A stretch of 50,939 nt of DNA, taken from contig JAETNT010000028.1 of the NCBI GenBank assembly GCA_021772025.1, positions 1 through 50,939 on the forward strand. Direction: 5' to 3'. The notes beneath the pieces are model-generated. The model saw only the letters and a list, made by a program, of their open reading frames with translations, was not told the origin of the DNA and made no database searches. A program made the translations under genes and the position numbers. Of this stretch, positions 43,097-50,939 are shown in pieces; the stretch's first letter is position 1, and each line of letters starts with the position of its first letter. This stretch comes from Enterocloster bolteae. Lineage in GTDB: Bacteria; Bacillota; Clostridia; Lachnospirales; Lachnospiraceae.

Positions 43097-43639
43097 ATGA
43101 GTGCAGAAAATACGGTAAAAAGTACAAATCCTTTCATGAAAACGATTAATTTATTAAGTGATTTCTGTGAAAAAATCGGGATTGTTTTCGCTACGGCATC
43201 AGGGTGTATTATGCTGTTTTCCTTGCTGGTGGGAGTTATTACAAGATGGCTTCCTTTTATGACTCCGGCAATATGGTCTGAAGAAGTTGCACGCATGTGT
43301 ATGCTGTGGCTGACGGCAAATGGGGCCAGCGTGGCATATAAAAGATTAGAATTGGTTAAATTTAATCTGATTATTGATGCGGTGCCTGAAAAGGTAAGAT
43401 TTTTTCTGGAAATCGTATGCTACTTGTGTATCATAAGCGTTCTGGCGGTAATCCTCAACAGCGGTTATGATATGCTGCTGTTAAAAATGAGGGTGCGGGC
43501 GGCAGCTACAAAAATTTCCTATTTTTGGTGGGCTCTCGGATTATATATTGGCTTTGCATTAATGGCTGTGCATACATTAAAGATGCTGATCGATCATCTG
43601 TGTACATGGAATAAAGTGATGAAAGGGGGAGCTGTTTAA
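43097..43639 (+). CDS. dctQ: TRAP transporter small permease DctQ
   Basis: The 180-residue protein has four membrane helices (for example GIVFATASGCIMLFSLLVGV, FFLEIVCYLCIISVLAVIL) and the conserved WSEEVARMCMLWLTANGAS segment. AGGAGG precedes the start. Its stop overlaps the dctM start (TAATG). Confidence 0.92.
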   Translation: MSAENTVKSTNPFMKTINLLSDFCEKIGIVFATASGCIMLFSLLVGVITRWLPFMTPAIWSEEVARMCMLWLTANGASVAYKRLELVKFNLIIDAVPEKVRFFLEIVCYLCIISVLAVILNSGYDMLLLKMRVRAAATKISYFWWALGLYIGFALMAVHTLKMLIDHLCTWNKVMKGGAV

Positions 43640-44922
43640 TGGGAGTATATCTGTTTGGCTTTTTATTCTTTTTTATGGCTTTAGGCGTTCCCATTGCTTT
43701 CGCAATGGCAATGGGAGTGGTTGCGACGATCCATTTTTGGGGCGGCATTGATTTCAGCATGTTGTTTCAGCAGATTTTCCAGGGAGTGAACAGTTTCACT
43801 TTTATAGCGGTGCCTATGTTCATCCTTGCCGGCGAGCTTATGTCCAGAGTCGGTATTATTGACGATATTCTGCTTCTATGCAGGGTACTTGTAGGATGGG
43901 TTCCGGGAAGCCTGGCCAATGCCAATATTGTTGCATCCATGTTTTTCGCCGGCGTGTCAGGCTCGGCAGTGGCGGATACGTCTGCAATAGGCGGGGCGCT
44001 TATTCCGGCAATGGTAAAAGAGGGATATGATGATGACTTTTCAGTAGCCGTTACAGCAAGCTCGTCTGTGATCGGCCCAATCATTCCGCCCAGCATTGGA
44101 ATGGTATTGTATGGTGCGACATTGGGAACATCAATAACGGCTATGTTTATGGGCGGAGTCGTTCCGGGGATATTGCTGGGTGTTTCTTTAATGATTCCGG
44201 CTACCTATTTAAGTATAAAGAGAAAATATCCGCGCAATACAGAAAAATACTCTGCAAAACAGATTTTGTCAGCAGTAGTGCATGCAATACCCGCATTGCT
44301 GATGCCGGTTATTATTTTGGGCGGAATTCTTGCAGGCGTATGTTCGCCTACAGAAGCAGCGTCCATAGCGATTTTATATGCCATTCTTGTAGGGGTATTT
44401 TATTATAAGAGCCTGACGCCAAAGATACTGATGGACTGTATGGTTAAGGCGATGATTCAGGCAGGGGCAGTATTGCTGATCGCATCTGTAGCATGTCCGG
44501 TAGGCTGGCTTGTTGCCATGGGACAGGTTCCGGCCGCTCTTGCAGAATTTATTACGTCCGTTACCAGTAATAAATACCTTGTACTGCTTTTAATTAACAT
44601 ATTCCTTCTTATACTGGGCTGCGGGATTGACGCCAATGTCAGTCTGCTGATTTTTGCTCCCATACTTGCGCCGCTGGCAGTATCTTTAGGGGTACATCCA
44701 ATACACTTTGCAGTTCTATTTATTTTGAATATTACAATTGGGCTTGCGACTCCGCCATATGGGGTATGTCTGTTTATCGGAAGCAGCATAGCAAAAATCC
44801 CTCTTTCCAGAACGATGAAAGCAGTGCTGCCTTTCTGCATAGCGGAAATAATCGTGTTATTACTGTCAACCTATGTTCCGGATGTGATTTTAGCATTGCC
44901 CAGGGCGCTGGGATATGTATAA
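43639..44922 (+). CDS. dctM: TRAP transporter large permease DctM
   Basis: The 427-residue protein has about twelve membrane helices and the DctM signatures FFAGVSGSAVADTSAIGG, SSVIGPIIPPSIGMV and GVCSPTEAASIAILY. With DctP and DctQ it forms a sodium-driven uptake system for a carboxylated compound. The binding protein and peptidases in the same locus suggest that the substrate enters before deacylation. Confidence 0.93.
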   Translation: MGVYLFGFLFFFMALGVPIAFAMAMGVVATIHFWGGIDFSMLFQQIFQGVNSFTFIAVPMFILAGELMSRVGIIDDILLLCRVLVGWVPGSLANANIVASMFFAGVSGSAVADTSAIGGALIPAMVKEGYDDDFSVAVTASSSVIGPIIPPSIGMVLYGATLGTSITAMFMGGVVPGILLGVSLMIPATYLSIKRKYPRNTEKYSAKQILSAVVHAIPALLMPVIILGGILAGVCSPTEAASIAILYAILVGVFYYKSLTPKILMDCMVKAMIQAGAVLLIASVACPVGWLVAMGQVPAALAEFITSVTSNKYLVLLLINIFLLILGCGIDANVSLLIFAPILAPLAVSLGVHPIHFAVLFILNITIGLATPPYGVCLFIGSSIAKIPLSRTMKAVLPFCIAEIIVLLLSTYVPDVILALPRALGYV

Positions 44923-44981
44923 TTTGATTTTTCATTCATAAACAAGCAGCAGAATAATTAGTATAGCGAGGGAAAACAAAA

Positions 44982-45452
44982 ATGGCAAAAATAGAAGACA
45001 GATTGAAGGAAATGGAAATCGAAATACCGGAAACACCGGTTCCGGTCGGGGCATATCTGCCGTCCGTGATATTTAATGAGAATATGGTTTATGTATCCGG
45101 ACAGGACTGCCGTAAAAATGGAAAACTTCTGTATGAAGGAAAATTAGGAGCGGAGCTTAATGTAGAACAGGGAAAAGAATGTGCAAGACAATCGATGCTG
45201 AACTGCCTGGCAGCATTAAAGTACAGCATAGAGGATTTTGACAGAGTGGAAAGGATTGTTAAGGTTTTAGGATTTGTAGCCAGCGCTCCGGGGTTTGGCG
45301 AGCAGCCTTATGTGATAAATGGGGCTTCTGAACTTTTAATTGAAGTGTTTGGAGATAAGGGCAGACATGCCAGAGCGGCGTTGGGGATAAACGAGCTGCC
45401 TTTTGGCACACCGGTGGAAATAGAAATGATTGTTGAACTGAAAAAAGAGTGA
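44982..45452 (+). CDS. RidA-family enamine/imine deaminase
   Basis: The 156-residue protein has the YjgF/YER057c/UK114 fold. Key blocks are PVGAYLPSVIFNENMVYVSG, QARQSM-like ECARQSMLNCLAAL, and ARAALGINELPFGTPVEIEM, whose ARAA-arginine corresponds to the catalytic RidA arginine. RidA hydrolyses enamines and imines released by PLP enzymes. Its place next to a PLP ammonia-lyase candidate supports a shared pathway. The N-terminal extension is slightly longer than in E. coli RidA. Its ribosome binding site is weak. Confidence 0.9.
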   Translation: MAKIEDRLKEMEIEIPETPVPVGAYLPSVIFNENMVYVSGQDCRKNGKLLYEGKLGAELNVEQGKECARQSMLNCLAALKYSIEDFDRVERIVKVLGFVASAPGFGEQPYVINGASELLIEVFGDKGRHARAALGINELPFGTPVEIEMIVELKKE

Positions 45453-45493
45453 GATGAGTGATGACCATGGGAGAATAGTAGGGGAATGATGAT

Positions 45494-46657
45494 ATGAATC
45501 ATTATCTGGTGTCAATAGTGAAAGAGGATCATGTAGAGCGGCAGGTCAGGAAAGCCATTGAACTCATCGGAGGAATGGGCAAGTTTGTGAAACCAGGCTG
45601 TAAAGTACTGATGAAGCCCAATATGACAGGCCCTGCGCCGTACACAAAAGGAGTTACTACAAATCCGGCCGTTCTGGATGTGCTGATGAAGCTTGCCTGG
45701 GAAGCCGGAGCAGCTAGAGTGGATGTGGGAGACGGAACAGGGTCTATTCACATAGGCAGTATAGAAGTCATGGAACGATGCGGGATTGGGGAAACAACAA
45801 GAAAAAATCATGGAGAAATCGTGGATCTGAATCTTGGCGAGACCGTTGAGATTCCGGTATCAAATGGATTTGTTTTGGAATCGGTTAAAGTGAATAAAAA
45901 GTATTTTGATTATGATGTTGTTGTTAATATTCCGGTATTAAAAACCCATTTCATAACAGAGGTCAGCCTTGGAATCAAAAATATGAAAGGCTGTATACCG
46001 CCTGGAGAGAAGAGGCGTTTCCATGATATAGGAGTAAATAAGGCAGTTGCGGATTTAGGCGCAGTGATTGCCGCTGATCTTACCGTTATGGACGGCACAG
46101 TAGCCAGTGAAGGATTGGGACCCAAGGAAGGAAGGCCGGTAAACTTTAAAACAGTGCTGGCCGGAGACAACACTTTGGCGGTGGATATGGTTTCAGCGGA
46201 AATTATGGGATTTGCGCCGCTGGAGATTGAGCATATCCGATTGGCTGCAAAACATCATATAGGCCCTGGTGATCCTTCGGAAATTGAAATAGCGGGGGAG
46301 CCGGTTGCGGATATAAAATATCAGTTTCAAAAGGCAATTCCATCTGTTCCCGCAGGAAAAAATGCAGAGGTATTAAATTATCAGGCCTGCAGCGGGTGTA
46401 TGGGATGTGCGGCAATCACAATTAGCCGTTTAAATGATATGGGATTTTTTGAAAAAGTACCGGATCTCCATATGAAGCTAATTATCGGAACGAAAGTGCC
46501 GGATGAAAACTTTGGTGAAGATGCTTTTTTAATAGGAAACTGCGCGAAAAAGAGAAAGGAAACCGCTCCATGGATTGCTGGCTGTGCACCGTCAGCACTG
46601 GATACGGCAAATGAAATATTGCGTTATTACGGCTTGGACGAACACCCGGATGTATAG
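45494..46657 (+). CDS. DUF362 protein with CxxC-type cluster motif
   Basis: The 387-residue protein has a DUF362 core (GCKVLMKPNMTG, GAARVDVGDGTGS, NIPVLKTHFITEVSLGIKN, NMKG). A C-terminal segment contains ACSGCMGCAA, a C-x2-C-x2-C set that may bind an iron-sulfur cluster with one or more distant cysteines (GNCAKKRK, GCAPS). DUF362 proteins have no settled function. Here it could be an auxiliary reductase or dehydrogenase of the pathway. Confidence 0.82.
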   Translation: MNHYLVSIVKEDHVERQVRKAIELIGGMGKFVKPGCKVLMKPNMTGPAPYTKGVTTNPAVLDVLMKLAWEAGAARVDVGDGTGSIHIGSIEVMERCGIGETTRKNHGEIVDLNLGETVEIPVSNGFVLESVKVNKKYFDYDVVVNIPVLKTHFITEVSLGIKNMKGCIPPGEKRRFHDIGVNKAVADLGAVIAADLTVMDGTVASEGLGPKEGRPVNFKTVLAGDNTLAVDMVSAEIMGFAPLEIEHIRLAAKHHIGPGDPSEIEIAGEPVADIKYQFQKAIPSVPAGKNAEVLNYQACSGCMGCAAITISRLNDMGFFEKVPDLHMKLIIGTKVPDENFGEDAFLIGNCAKKRKETAPWIAGCAPSALDTANEILRYYGLDEHPDV

Positions 46658-46695
46658 CAGGCAGTTGGGCATTTTTATAAAATAAGGAGATGAAT

Positions 46696-47880
46696 ATGGG
46701 AGAGAATCGTAATCCGGGGAGCCGGGAAATAGAATTTTTAAAAGAACTGGTTGAAATCCCCAGCGTAACAGGGGAAGAAAGCAAAATAGCAGGTGTAATC
46801 GCAGATAAATTCTCTTCCATAGGGGTAAAAACAATTGTCGAATATGCAGCGCCTCAAAGGCCTATGGTGCTGGGCATATTGGAGTCCTCTGCTCCGGGGC
46901 CGGTTATTGTGTATAATGGACATATGGATACTCACAGTGCAGATAATTATATAGGAGCCCCCTTTAAAGCGGAGATAAAAGAAGGAAAACTCTATGGAAG
47001 AGGGGCCGCGGATATGAAAGGCGGGCTTTCTGCGATGATCTGTGCGCTGGAACGGTTAAAAAATACAGGAGGTCTAAAAAAAGGAACATTAATTGTTGCT
47101 GCGGTACCGGATGAGGAGCAGCTGAGCGAAGGGACTGCCTGCATGGTGGAGTATTTAAAACGAAAAAAAATCAAGGCAGATGCAGGCATCGTCAGTGAGC
47201 CTACAGGGCTGAAAATCGGATATGCCATGAGGGGAGTATCTCATATCGACATAAGGGTGAAAGGCTATCCCCAGCACACATCTTGTCAGCATAACGAAGG
47301 AAATGCCATTATACAAATGGGAAAGGTGCTGGCCTTGTATGATAAAAAACTGACCCAATGCTACGAGCGGAAAAAGCACAATCTTTTAGGAACACCAATA
47401 TTTAATGTTGGTGTAATTAAAGGGGGAGAAAAACCGAATGTTGTTGCACAAGATTGTGTCGTTACAATGCTCAGAAGAGACCTGCCCGGAGAAATATCGG
47501 AAGAAGTGCTGAAAGAATTGGAAGAAATGGCGAAGCTGGCGGTAGATCAAAAGTGCCAGGTTTGCGTACAGGAAAGCAGTATACAGCAAAGACCGGGAAA
47601 GAAAAGACGGCTTCCGATGGAGGTGGATGAAAAAGGCAGGTTAGTAGAGCTTTTGAAAAAATCTGTATATGATGTAACGGGGAAAGCAGCAGAGAGCGGT
47701 ATGGTGCCCTTTTGGTGTGATGCTTCTATCATGACAAATGAGGGGCAAATCCCTACAGTAGTATTTGGGCCGGGAGATATTAATTGTGCACATTCTCCTG
47801 AAGAATGGATAGAAATCGGTGAATATCAAAAGGCGATAGAAATCTTCGAAAATTTTGCAAAAGAATATTGTAATAGTTAA
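46696..47880 (+). CDS. M20-family metallopeptidase (ArgE/DapE type), second copy
   Basis: The 394-residue protein starts at the ATG at 46696 (AAGGAG six bases upstream); the ATG at 46690 abuts the ribosome binding site. Metal ligands are in YNGHMDTHSAD, GRGAADMKGG, VPDEEQ, SEPTGLKIG and GPGDINCAHSPE. It resembles the M20 at 40508 in layout (LRRDLPGE and QQR segments occur in both), so they are probably paralogues with different acyl or isomer preference. It ends the plus arm. Confidence 0.9.
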   Translation: MGENRNPGSREIEFLKELVEIPSVTGEESKIAGVIADKFSSIGVKTIVEYAAPQRPMVLGILESSAPGPVIVYNGHMDTHSADNYIGAPFKAEIKEGKLYGRGAADMKGGLSAMICALERLKNTGGLKKGTLIVAAVPDEEQLSEGTACMVEYLKRKKIKADAGIVSEPTGLKIGYAMRGVSHIDIRVKGYPQHTSCQHNEGNAIIQMGKVLALYDKKLTQCYERKKHNLLGTPIFNVGVIKGGEKPNVVAQDCVVTMLRRDLPGEISEEVLKELEEMAKLAVDQKCQVCVQESSIQQRPGKKRRLPMEVDEKGRLVELLKKSVYDVTGKAAESGMVPFWCDASIMTNEGQIPTVVFGPGDINCAHSPEEWIEIGEYQKAIEIFENFAKEYCNS

Positions 47881-47891
47881 GTATACACAAA

Positions 47892-47942
47892 GTCCCCTTC
47901 CGACGGTGCGATGAACATACCGGCGGGAGAGGATTTTTTCTT
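47892..47942 (+). terminator. Rho-independent terminator
   Basis: TCCCCTTCCGACGG and CCGGCGGGAGAGGA form an imperfect stem around an 18-nt loop, followed by TTTTTT at about 47935. It ends the plus arm of the catabolic locus. Confidence 0.7.
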
Positions 47943-48006
47943 CTTTTGAAATCTTTCAAATATAAAAGCAAGGTGATTACTGTGCAAGACGGTATGATCC
48001 AGAGAG

Positions 48007-48228
48007 CTAAAACAAGAGGGACTCTAACATATCTATTTGCAAAATGCGAATTTTATTTCCTTTCATGCTGATAACTTCCTGGGCGTGCAAGATCTTTAAT
48101 TCTCTGCTGAGAGAAGTGCGGGAAACATTTAGATACTCAGCCCAGGTTATTTTAGAAAAAGGTATGGAAATGGTTTGTTTTTCATCCATGGGAAAATCAT
48201 TTAATAATGAAAAGACGAACTTGCGGAA
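48007..48228 (-). pseudogene. Crp/Fnr-family regulator, C-terminal HTH fragment
   Basis: The minus-strand frame reads KFVFSLLNDFPMDEKQTISI, then PFSKITWAEYLNVSRTSLSR, ELKILHAQEVISMKGNKIRI, the Crp_HTH of a Crp/Fnr protein. A TAA (48229-48231) closes the frame upstream, and the cyclic-nucleotide-type effector domain is missing. Starting at the internal ATG would give a 60-residue DNA-binding peptide, but no ribosome binding site is clear. Confidence 0.7.
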
Positions 48229-48360
48229 TTATCTTCCTTGCATTTATTATTGAAAAAACGACAAGTAGGCAGGAGCAGGAAATGTTATATCAAAAAATGT
48301 CAGAAGAGAAGAAGCCTGGCTGAACTGTTATAATTGATATGCGATGGTGTTCCAAAGTCA

Positions 48361-48390
48361 TTGACAAATCAAAGAAAAATTACCTATACT
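48361..48390 (+). promoter_or_regulatory. Promoter of the VOC gene
   Basis: TTGACA (48361-48366) and TATACT (48385-48390) are 18 bases apart. They lie about 75 bases before the VOC start codon. The rest of 48232-48466 shows no gene. Confidence 0.7.
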
Positions 48391-48466
48391 GATAATAGCT
48401 CGTCTGCCATGTTCTGCTTACTAATCAGTGAATGAAGCAAATTATCAGGAGAGGAAGGGACGCAAA

Positions 48467-48832
48467 ATGAAACTGAAAAATGTGCTTATTGTAGTAAAGG
48501 ATATGAAAAGGTCGATTTCTTTTTATAAAGATTTATTTGGACTGGATGTGGTCCTGAACAACGATGGAAATGTGATTCTAACAGAAGGACTTGTTCTTCA
48601 GGATGCAGCTATATGGAAAAAATTTATTGATAGAAATATTGTTCCGGAAAATAATGCGGCAGAGCTGTACTTTGAAGAGCCTGATATAGAAGGATTCGCA
48701 AAGAAACTGGATGCATATGAAGAGCCAATCCATTATGTGAATCGTTTGATGGAACATTCCTGGGGGCAGAAGGTAATCCGTTTTTATGATCCGGACGGCA
48801 ATTTAATTGAAGTCGGAACCCCAATGAAATGA
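48467..48832 (+). CDS. VOC-superfamily (glyoxalase/bleomycin resistance-like) protein
   Basis: The 121-residue protein starts at the ATG at 48467 with a GGAAGGGA-type site upstream. The VOC fold is shown by KNVLIVVKDMKRSISFYKDL, then AAELYFEEPDIEGF and KVIRFYDPDGNLIEVG, whose histidine/glutamate metal positions are only partly kept (the final E of LIEVG is present). Function is not predictable; single-domain VOC proteins act in detoxification or antibiotic binding. Confidence 0.85.
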   Translation: MKLKNVLIVVKDMKRSISFYKDLFGLDVVLNNDGNVILTEGLVLQDAAIWKKFIDRNIVPENNAAELYFEEPDIEGFAKKLDAYEEPIHYVNRLMEHSWGQKVIRFYDPDGNLIEVGTPMK

Positions 48833-48954
48833 CTGGATATTAACAATTATTTTAAAGGAACTGAAATAAATTGAGTAAGTACGATCCCTTGCAACGGTAG
48901 TGGATAAAAGAAAACGGCACAGACAGCTTTAGGCTGACTTTTGAGGAGATTATG

Positions 48955-50340
48955 ATGAAAAAGTACAGAAGTATTTTATTGATAATAGCGGTGCTGTTTC
49001 TGCTTCTTTCTACAGCATGCGAAAGAAAATTGCCGGACCATGGAGGCCAGGCTCCGGCTGCTGCGGTTTTTCAGGCAGCAGTAGTGGAAGTGAATGGCGA
49101 AATGATTTTAGCAGAGCCGTTAGAAGGCTCTGCAGAACGTTTGTCTGCAGACAGGATTTATGTGGCAAATGAGGAAGGGCTAAAGCTGCTGACCGGGGAT
49201 GTCATTGAAATCCAGTATGACGGCAGCATCTTAGAAAGCTATCCTGCACAGCTGGGGAATGTATACCATATTACATTGATGGAAGAAGACATGGCCGGGA
49301 TTTACCAGATTTTTTATGACGAAGCAAGGAAAACAGACGCATCTTATGACCTGGAAACCACAGAGCGTATAGTTGCCGGCCTTGGTGAGAATGGCTATGT
49401 GTCTGTTGACAGAGGCAATCAAGTGAATATGGAGGGGACAGCCCGGGTGCTGGAATTTTGTAAAATGGCAGATTCCCGGAAGGCCTCTGAATTGACCGTT
49501 ATAGTGGTGGTTAGCGGGGATGCTTTTATTACCTATGATCTAAAAACGGAAGCCGGTGATATGGCGGTTGCCAGAACGTATCACCGGCTGGACGAGAACG
49601 GAAATTTTCAAAGAGAAAGCAAGGTAAGCTACTCCGCCGACTTTTGGCAGTACACAGAGGAAGGATATCTGCTGCTTGAGGGAAGGTATTTTTCGGAGGA
49701 AGAATTTGCTCTTACCTTAAGTGGCGGACAGGAGCATATTGCGATTCGGGTGCTGCCTTTAGATGAGCAATGCCGGGAATGGAACCGGCAGTATATATTA
49801 CCTGTGGGCTACAGGGAAAATAACCTGTTTCTTTCCGACTGGAGCGAGGAAGATTATGGAGAACTGAACTTTTATGACTTATTTGATATTTTTTATCCCC
49901 GTATCTATGAACAGCCGGTTCCCTTTACCGTTATGGAGGAGGGGGAAATGGGGACTTCATATCAGATACCGGAAAATATATTGGAGCAGGTTATTACGGC
50001 GTATTTTGACATAGACCGGGAAATCCTTCGATCTAAGACGGTTTATTTGCCGGAAGTGTCCGCTTATGAATACAGGCCCAGGGGAATTGACGAGGCGGAG
50101 TATCCGGAAATTCCATATCCGGAAGTGGTAAGCTATACAGAAAACCAGGACGGGACGATTGCCCTTACGGTTAATGCGGTATATCCTTATGAAAATACAT
50201 CCAGGTCTTATTCTCATAAAACCGTGATTCGGATTTTAGAAGACGGCAGCTTTCGGTATGTTTCCAATGAGATAATTTCACCAAAAGAAAATCTCGATAT
50301 CTGGTGGCATTCGGATCGGCTGGAGAAAGAAGAATTCTGA
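48955..50340 (+). CDS. Large lipoprotein, 461 residues (possibly DUF6070)
   Basis: ATG 48955 lies six bases behind GGAG (ATG 48952 only three). The signal peptide SILLIIAVLFLLLSTAC ends in a lipobox with C22, so it is anchored outside the membrane. The rest is rich in beta-prone and acidic segments (TYDLKTEAGDMAVARTYHRL, EYPEIPYPEVVSYTENQDGT). No catalytic motif is visible. I believe similar Lachnospiraceae lipoproteins are filed as DUF6070, but I am unsure. Confidence 0.7.
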   Translation: MKKYRSILLIIAVLFLLLSTACERKLPDHGGQAPAAAVFQAAVVEVNGEMILAEPLEGSAERLSADRIYVANEEGLKLLTGDVIEIQYDGSILESYPAQLGNVYHITLMEEDMAGIYQIFYDEARKTDASYDLETTERIVAGLGENGYVSVDRGNQVNMEGTARVLEFCKMADSRKASELTVIVVVSGDAFITYDLKTEAGDMAVARTYHRLDENGNFQRESKVSYSADFWQYTEEGYLLLEGRYFSEEEFALTLSGGQEHIAIRVLPLDEQCREWNRQYILPVGYRENNLFLSDWSEEDYGELNFYDLFDIFYPRIYEQPVPFTVMEEGEMGTSYQIPENILEQVITAYFDIDREILRSKTVYLPEVSAYEYRPRGIDEAEYPEIPYPEVVSYTENQDGTIALTVNAVYPYENTSRSYSHKTVIRILEDGSFRYVSNEIISPKENLDIWWHSDRLEKEEF

Positions 50341-50477
50341 ATATTCAGAGAAAGGGCTTTTAGAGGAAAAAATGCATGAAAAGTGGGAATTTTGAAAAAA
50401 TATTTCTCGAAAGACGAAAGAATGGCCTTATTTTATGGAAATATCGTCTACACTAGAACTACAAAGGAGAGATGCGT

Positions 50478-50717
50478 ATGAAGGTAAACGAAGCAACCAT
50501 TGTAAGGATCCGGGAACTGAGCAAAGCGCAACGGCTTTCGATGTATGAGTTATCTTATCGTACCGGAATGCCGCCGTCTACCGTAAAAAGCATTATGAAT
50601 GGAAAGAGTAAGAATCCGGGCATTGTGAACATTAAGAAGATTGCAGAAGGATTAGGCATGACCATTCGAGAATTTTACGATTGCGATACGTTTGACAACC
50701 TGGAACAGGACGAGTAG
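50478..50717 (+). CDS. XRE-family HTH regulator, 79 residues
   Basis: The small regulator starts at the ATG at 50478 behind AAGGAG. One Cro/C1 helix-turn-helix spans residues 8-65 (RLSMYELSYRTGMPPSTVKS, IMNGKSKNPGIVNIKKIAEG). Most of the protein is this domain, with a short acidic tail. Such proteins are common beside mobile elements and in transcription modulation. Target unknown. Confidence 0.87.
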   Translation: MKVNEATIVRIRELSKAQRLSMYELSYRTGMPPSTVKSIMNGKSKNPGIVNIKKIAEGLGMTIREFYDCDTFDNLEQDE

Positions 50718-50784
50718 CAGAAATTCAATTCAGCATGTGACTAGCAGGTGACAAATTAAAGAGATGAATAGACAGAAAAAAGTA

Positions 50785-50830
50785 GGGATGTCCCCAAAGA
50801 GTGTGATTTCATTGGGGGCACCCTTATTTT
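50785..50830 (+). terminator. Terminator hairpin used as group II intron target
   Basis: GGGATGTCCCC (50785-50795) pairs imperfectly with GGGGGCACCC (50814-50823), and TTATTTT follows to 50830. It lies 67 bases after the XRE stop. The intron begins at the next base. Confidence 0.7.
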
Positions 50831-50939
50831 GTGTGCCGAGCATGGCATTAATCTTACTGGTGAAAGTCCAGTCACGGGTATTTACCGCCAAGTGTAGTGA
50901 ACCACAAGTCGGTATCAGTGATGGTATGGATGGAGGAAG
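50831..50939 (+). mobile_element. Group II intron, 5' end (runs off the window)
   Basis: The sequence opens GTGTGCCGAGCATGGC, matching the 5' GTGYG consensus of group II introns. It continues with domain I-like strings (TTACTGGTGAAAGTCCAGTC, then GTGAACCACAAGTCGG). Insertion right after a terminator hairpin plus T-tract is the habit of the group IIC (bacterial class C) introns. The maturase gene would lie beyond 50939. Confidence 0.72.

Overview
The window looks like the chromosome of a gut Clostridium-group Firmicute, most likely a Lachnospiraceae relative. Supporting signs are strong AGGAGG-type ribosome binding sites, moderate AT richness, BmrR-like MerR regulators, WYL/GyrI/YoaP/TfoX operons and IS3-type and group II intron elements. 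No rRNA, tRNA or CRISPR array was found.

Layout. 0.2-1.35 kb: IS3-family transposase pair (minus), with a long RNA-type hairpin next to it. 1.5-3.1 kb: radical SAM gene divergent from an HxlR regulator, with a palindromic operator between them, then a RhuM remnant. 3.1-7.4 kb: a defence-type operon of OLD-family ATPase-TOPRIM protein, a retron-like non-coding RNA bounded by 8-bp a1/a2 repeats, a reverse transcriptase and a DUF6602-like protein. 7.8-21.3 kb: an accessory zone mixing intact genes (MerR plus serine hydrolase; WYL-GyrI-GNAT/YoaP-TfoX operon; TrmO) with many broken genes: MalY-type lyase with an internal deletion, Fic toxin with one in-frame TGA, ExeA-type transposon ATPase fragment, RelB fragment, CMD and MerR fragments, a hydrolase/kinase chimera, split AraC, aldo-keto reductase, LysR and fumarase-alpha fragments. 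22.1-26.1 kb: small membrane-protein cluster ending in a response regulator/histidine kinase pair. 26.2-27.3 kb: a DUF1579-like/GNAT fusion sharing an 18-bp operator with the WYL operon. 27.7-33.1 kb: a second defence candidate, an HD + GHKL (Hsp90-like) ATPase followed by a DUF262/DUF1524 (GmrSD-type) protein. 33.25-33.9 kb: Phd/PIN toxin-antitoxin pair lying between two direct repeats of the 3' end of the DUF262 gene. 34.1-34.9 kb: MerR regulator.

35.0-47.9 kb is one large catabolic locus in two divergent arms. The minus arm encodes M20 and M24 peptidases, a SelA/DgaE-like PLP enzyme, a Gfo/Idh/MocA dehydrogenase, a YheO/DauR-like regulator, an SDR and an HpcH/HpaI aldolase. The plus arm encodes a TRAP transporter (DctPQM), RidA, a DUF362 ferredoxin-like protein and a second M20 peptidase. 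A coherent reading is uptake of an acylated or peptide-linked amino compound, hydrolysis, PLP-dependent ammonia elimination, enamine hydrolysis by RidA, and retro-aldol cleavage to pyruvate plus an aldehyde. The substrate cannot be named from sequence.

48-50.9 kb: Crp/Fnr fragment, VOC protein, a lipoprotein, an XRE regulator, and the 5' end of a group II intron placed directly after a terminator hairpin and running off the window. The most promising systems are the retron-like operon and the HD-GHKL/DUF262 pair.
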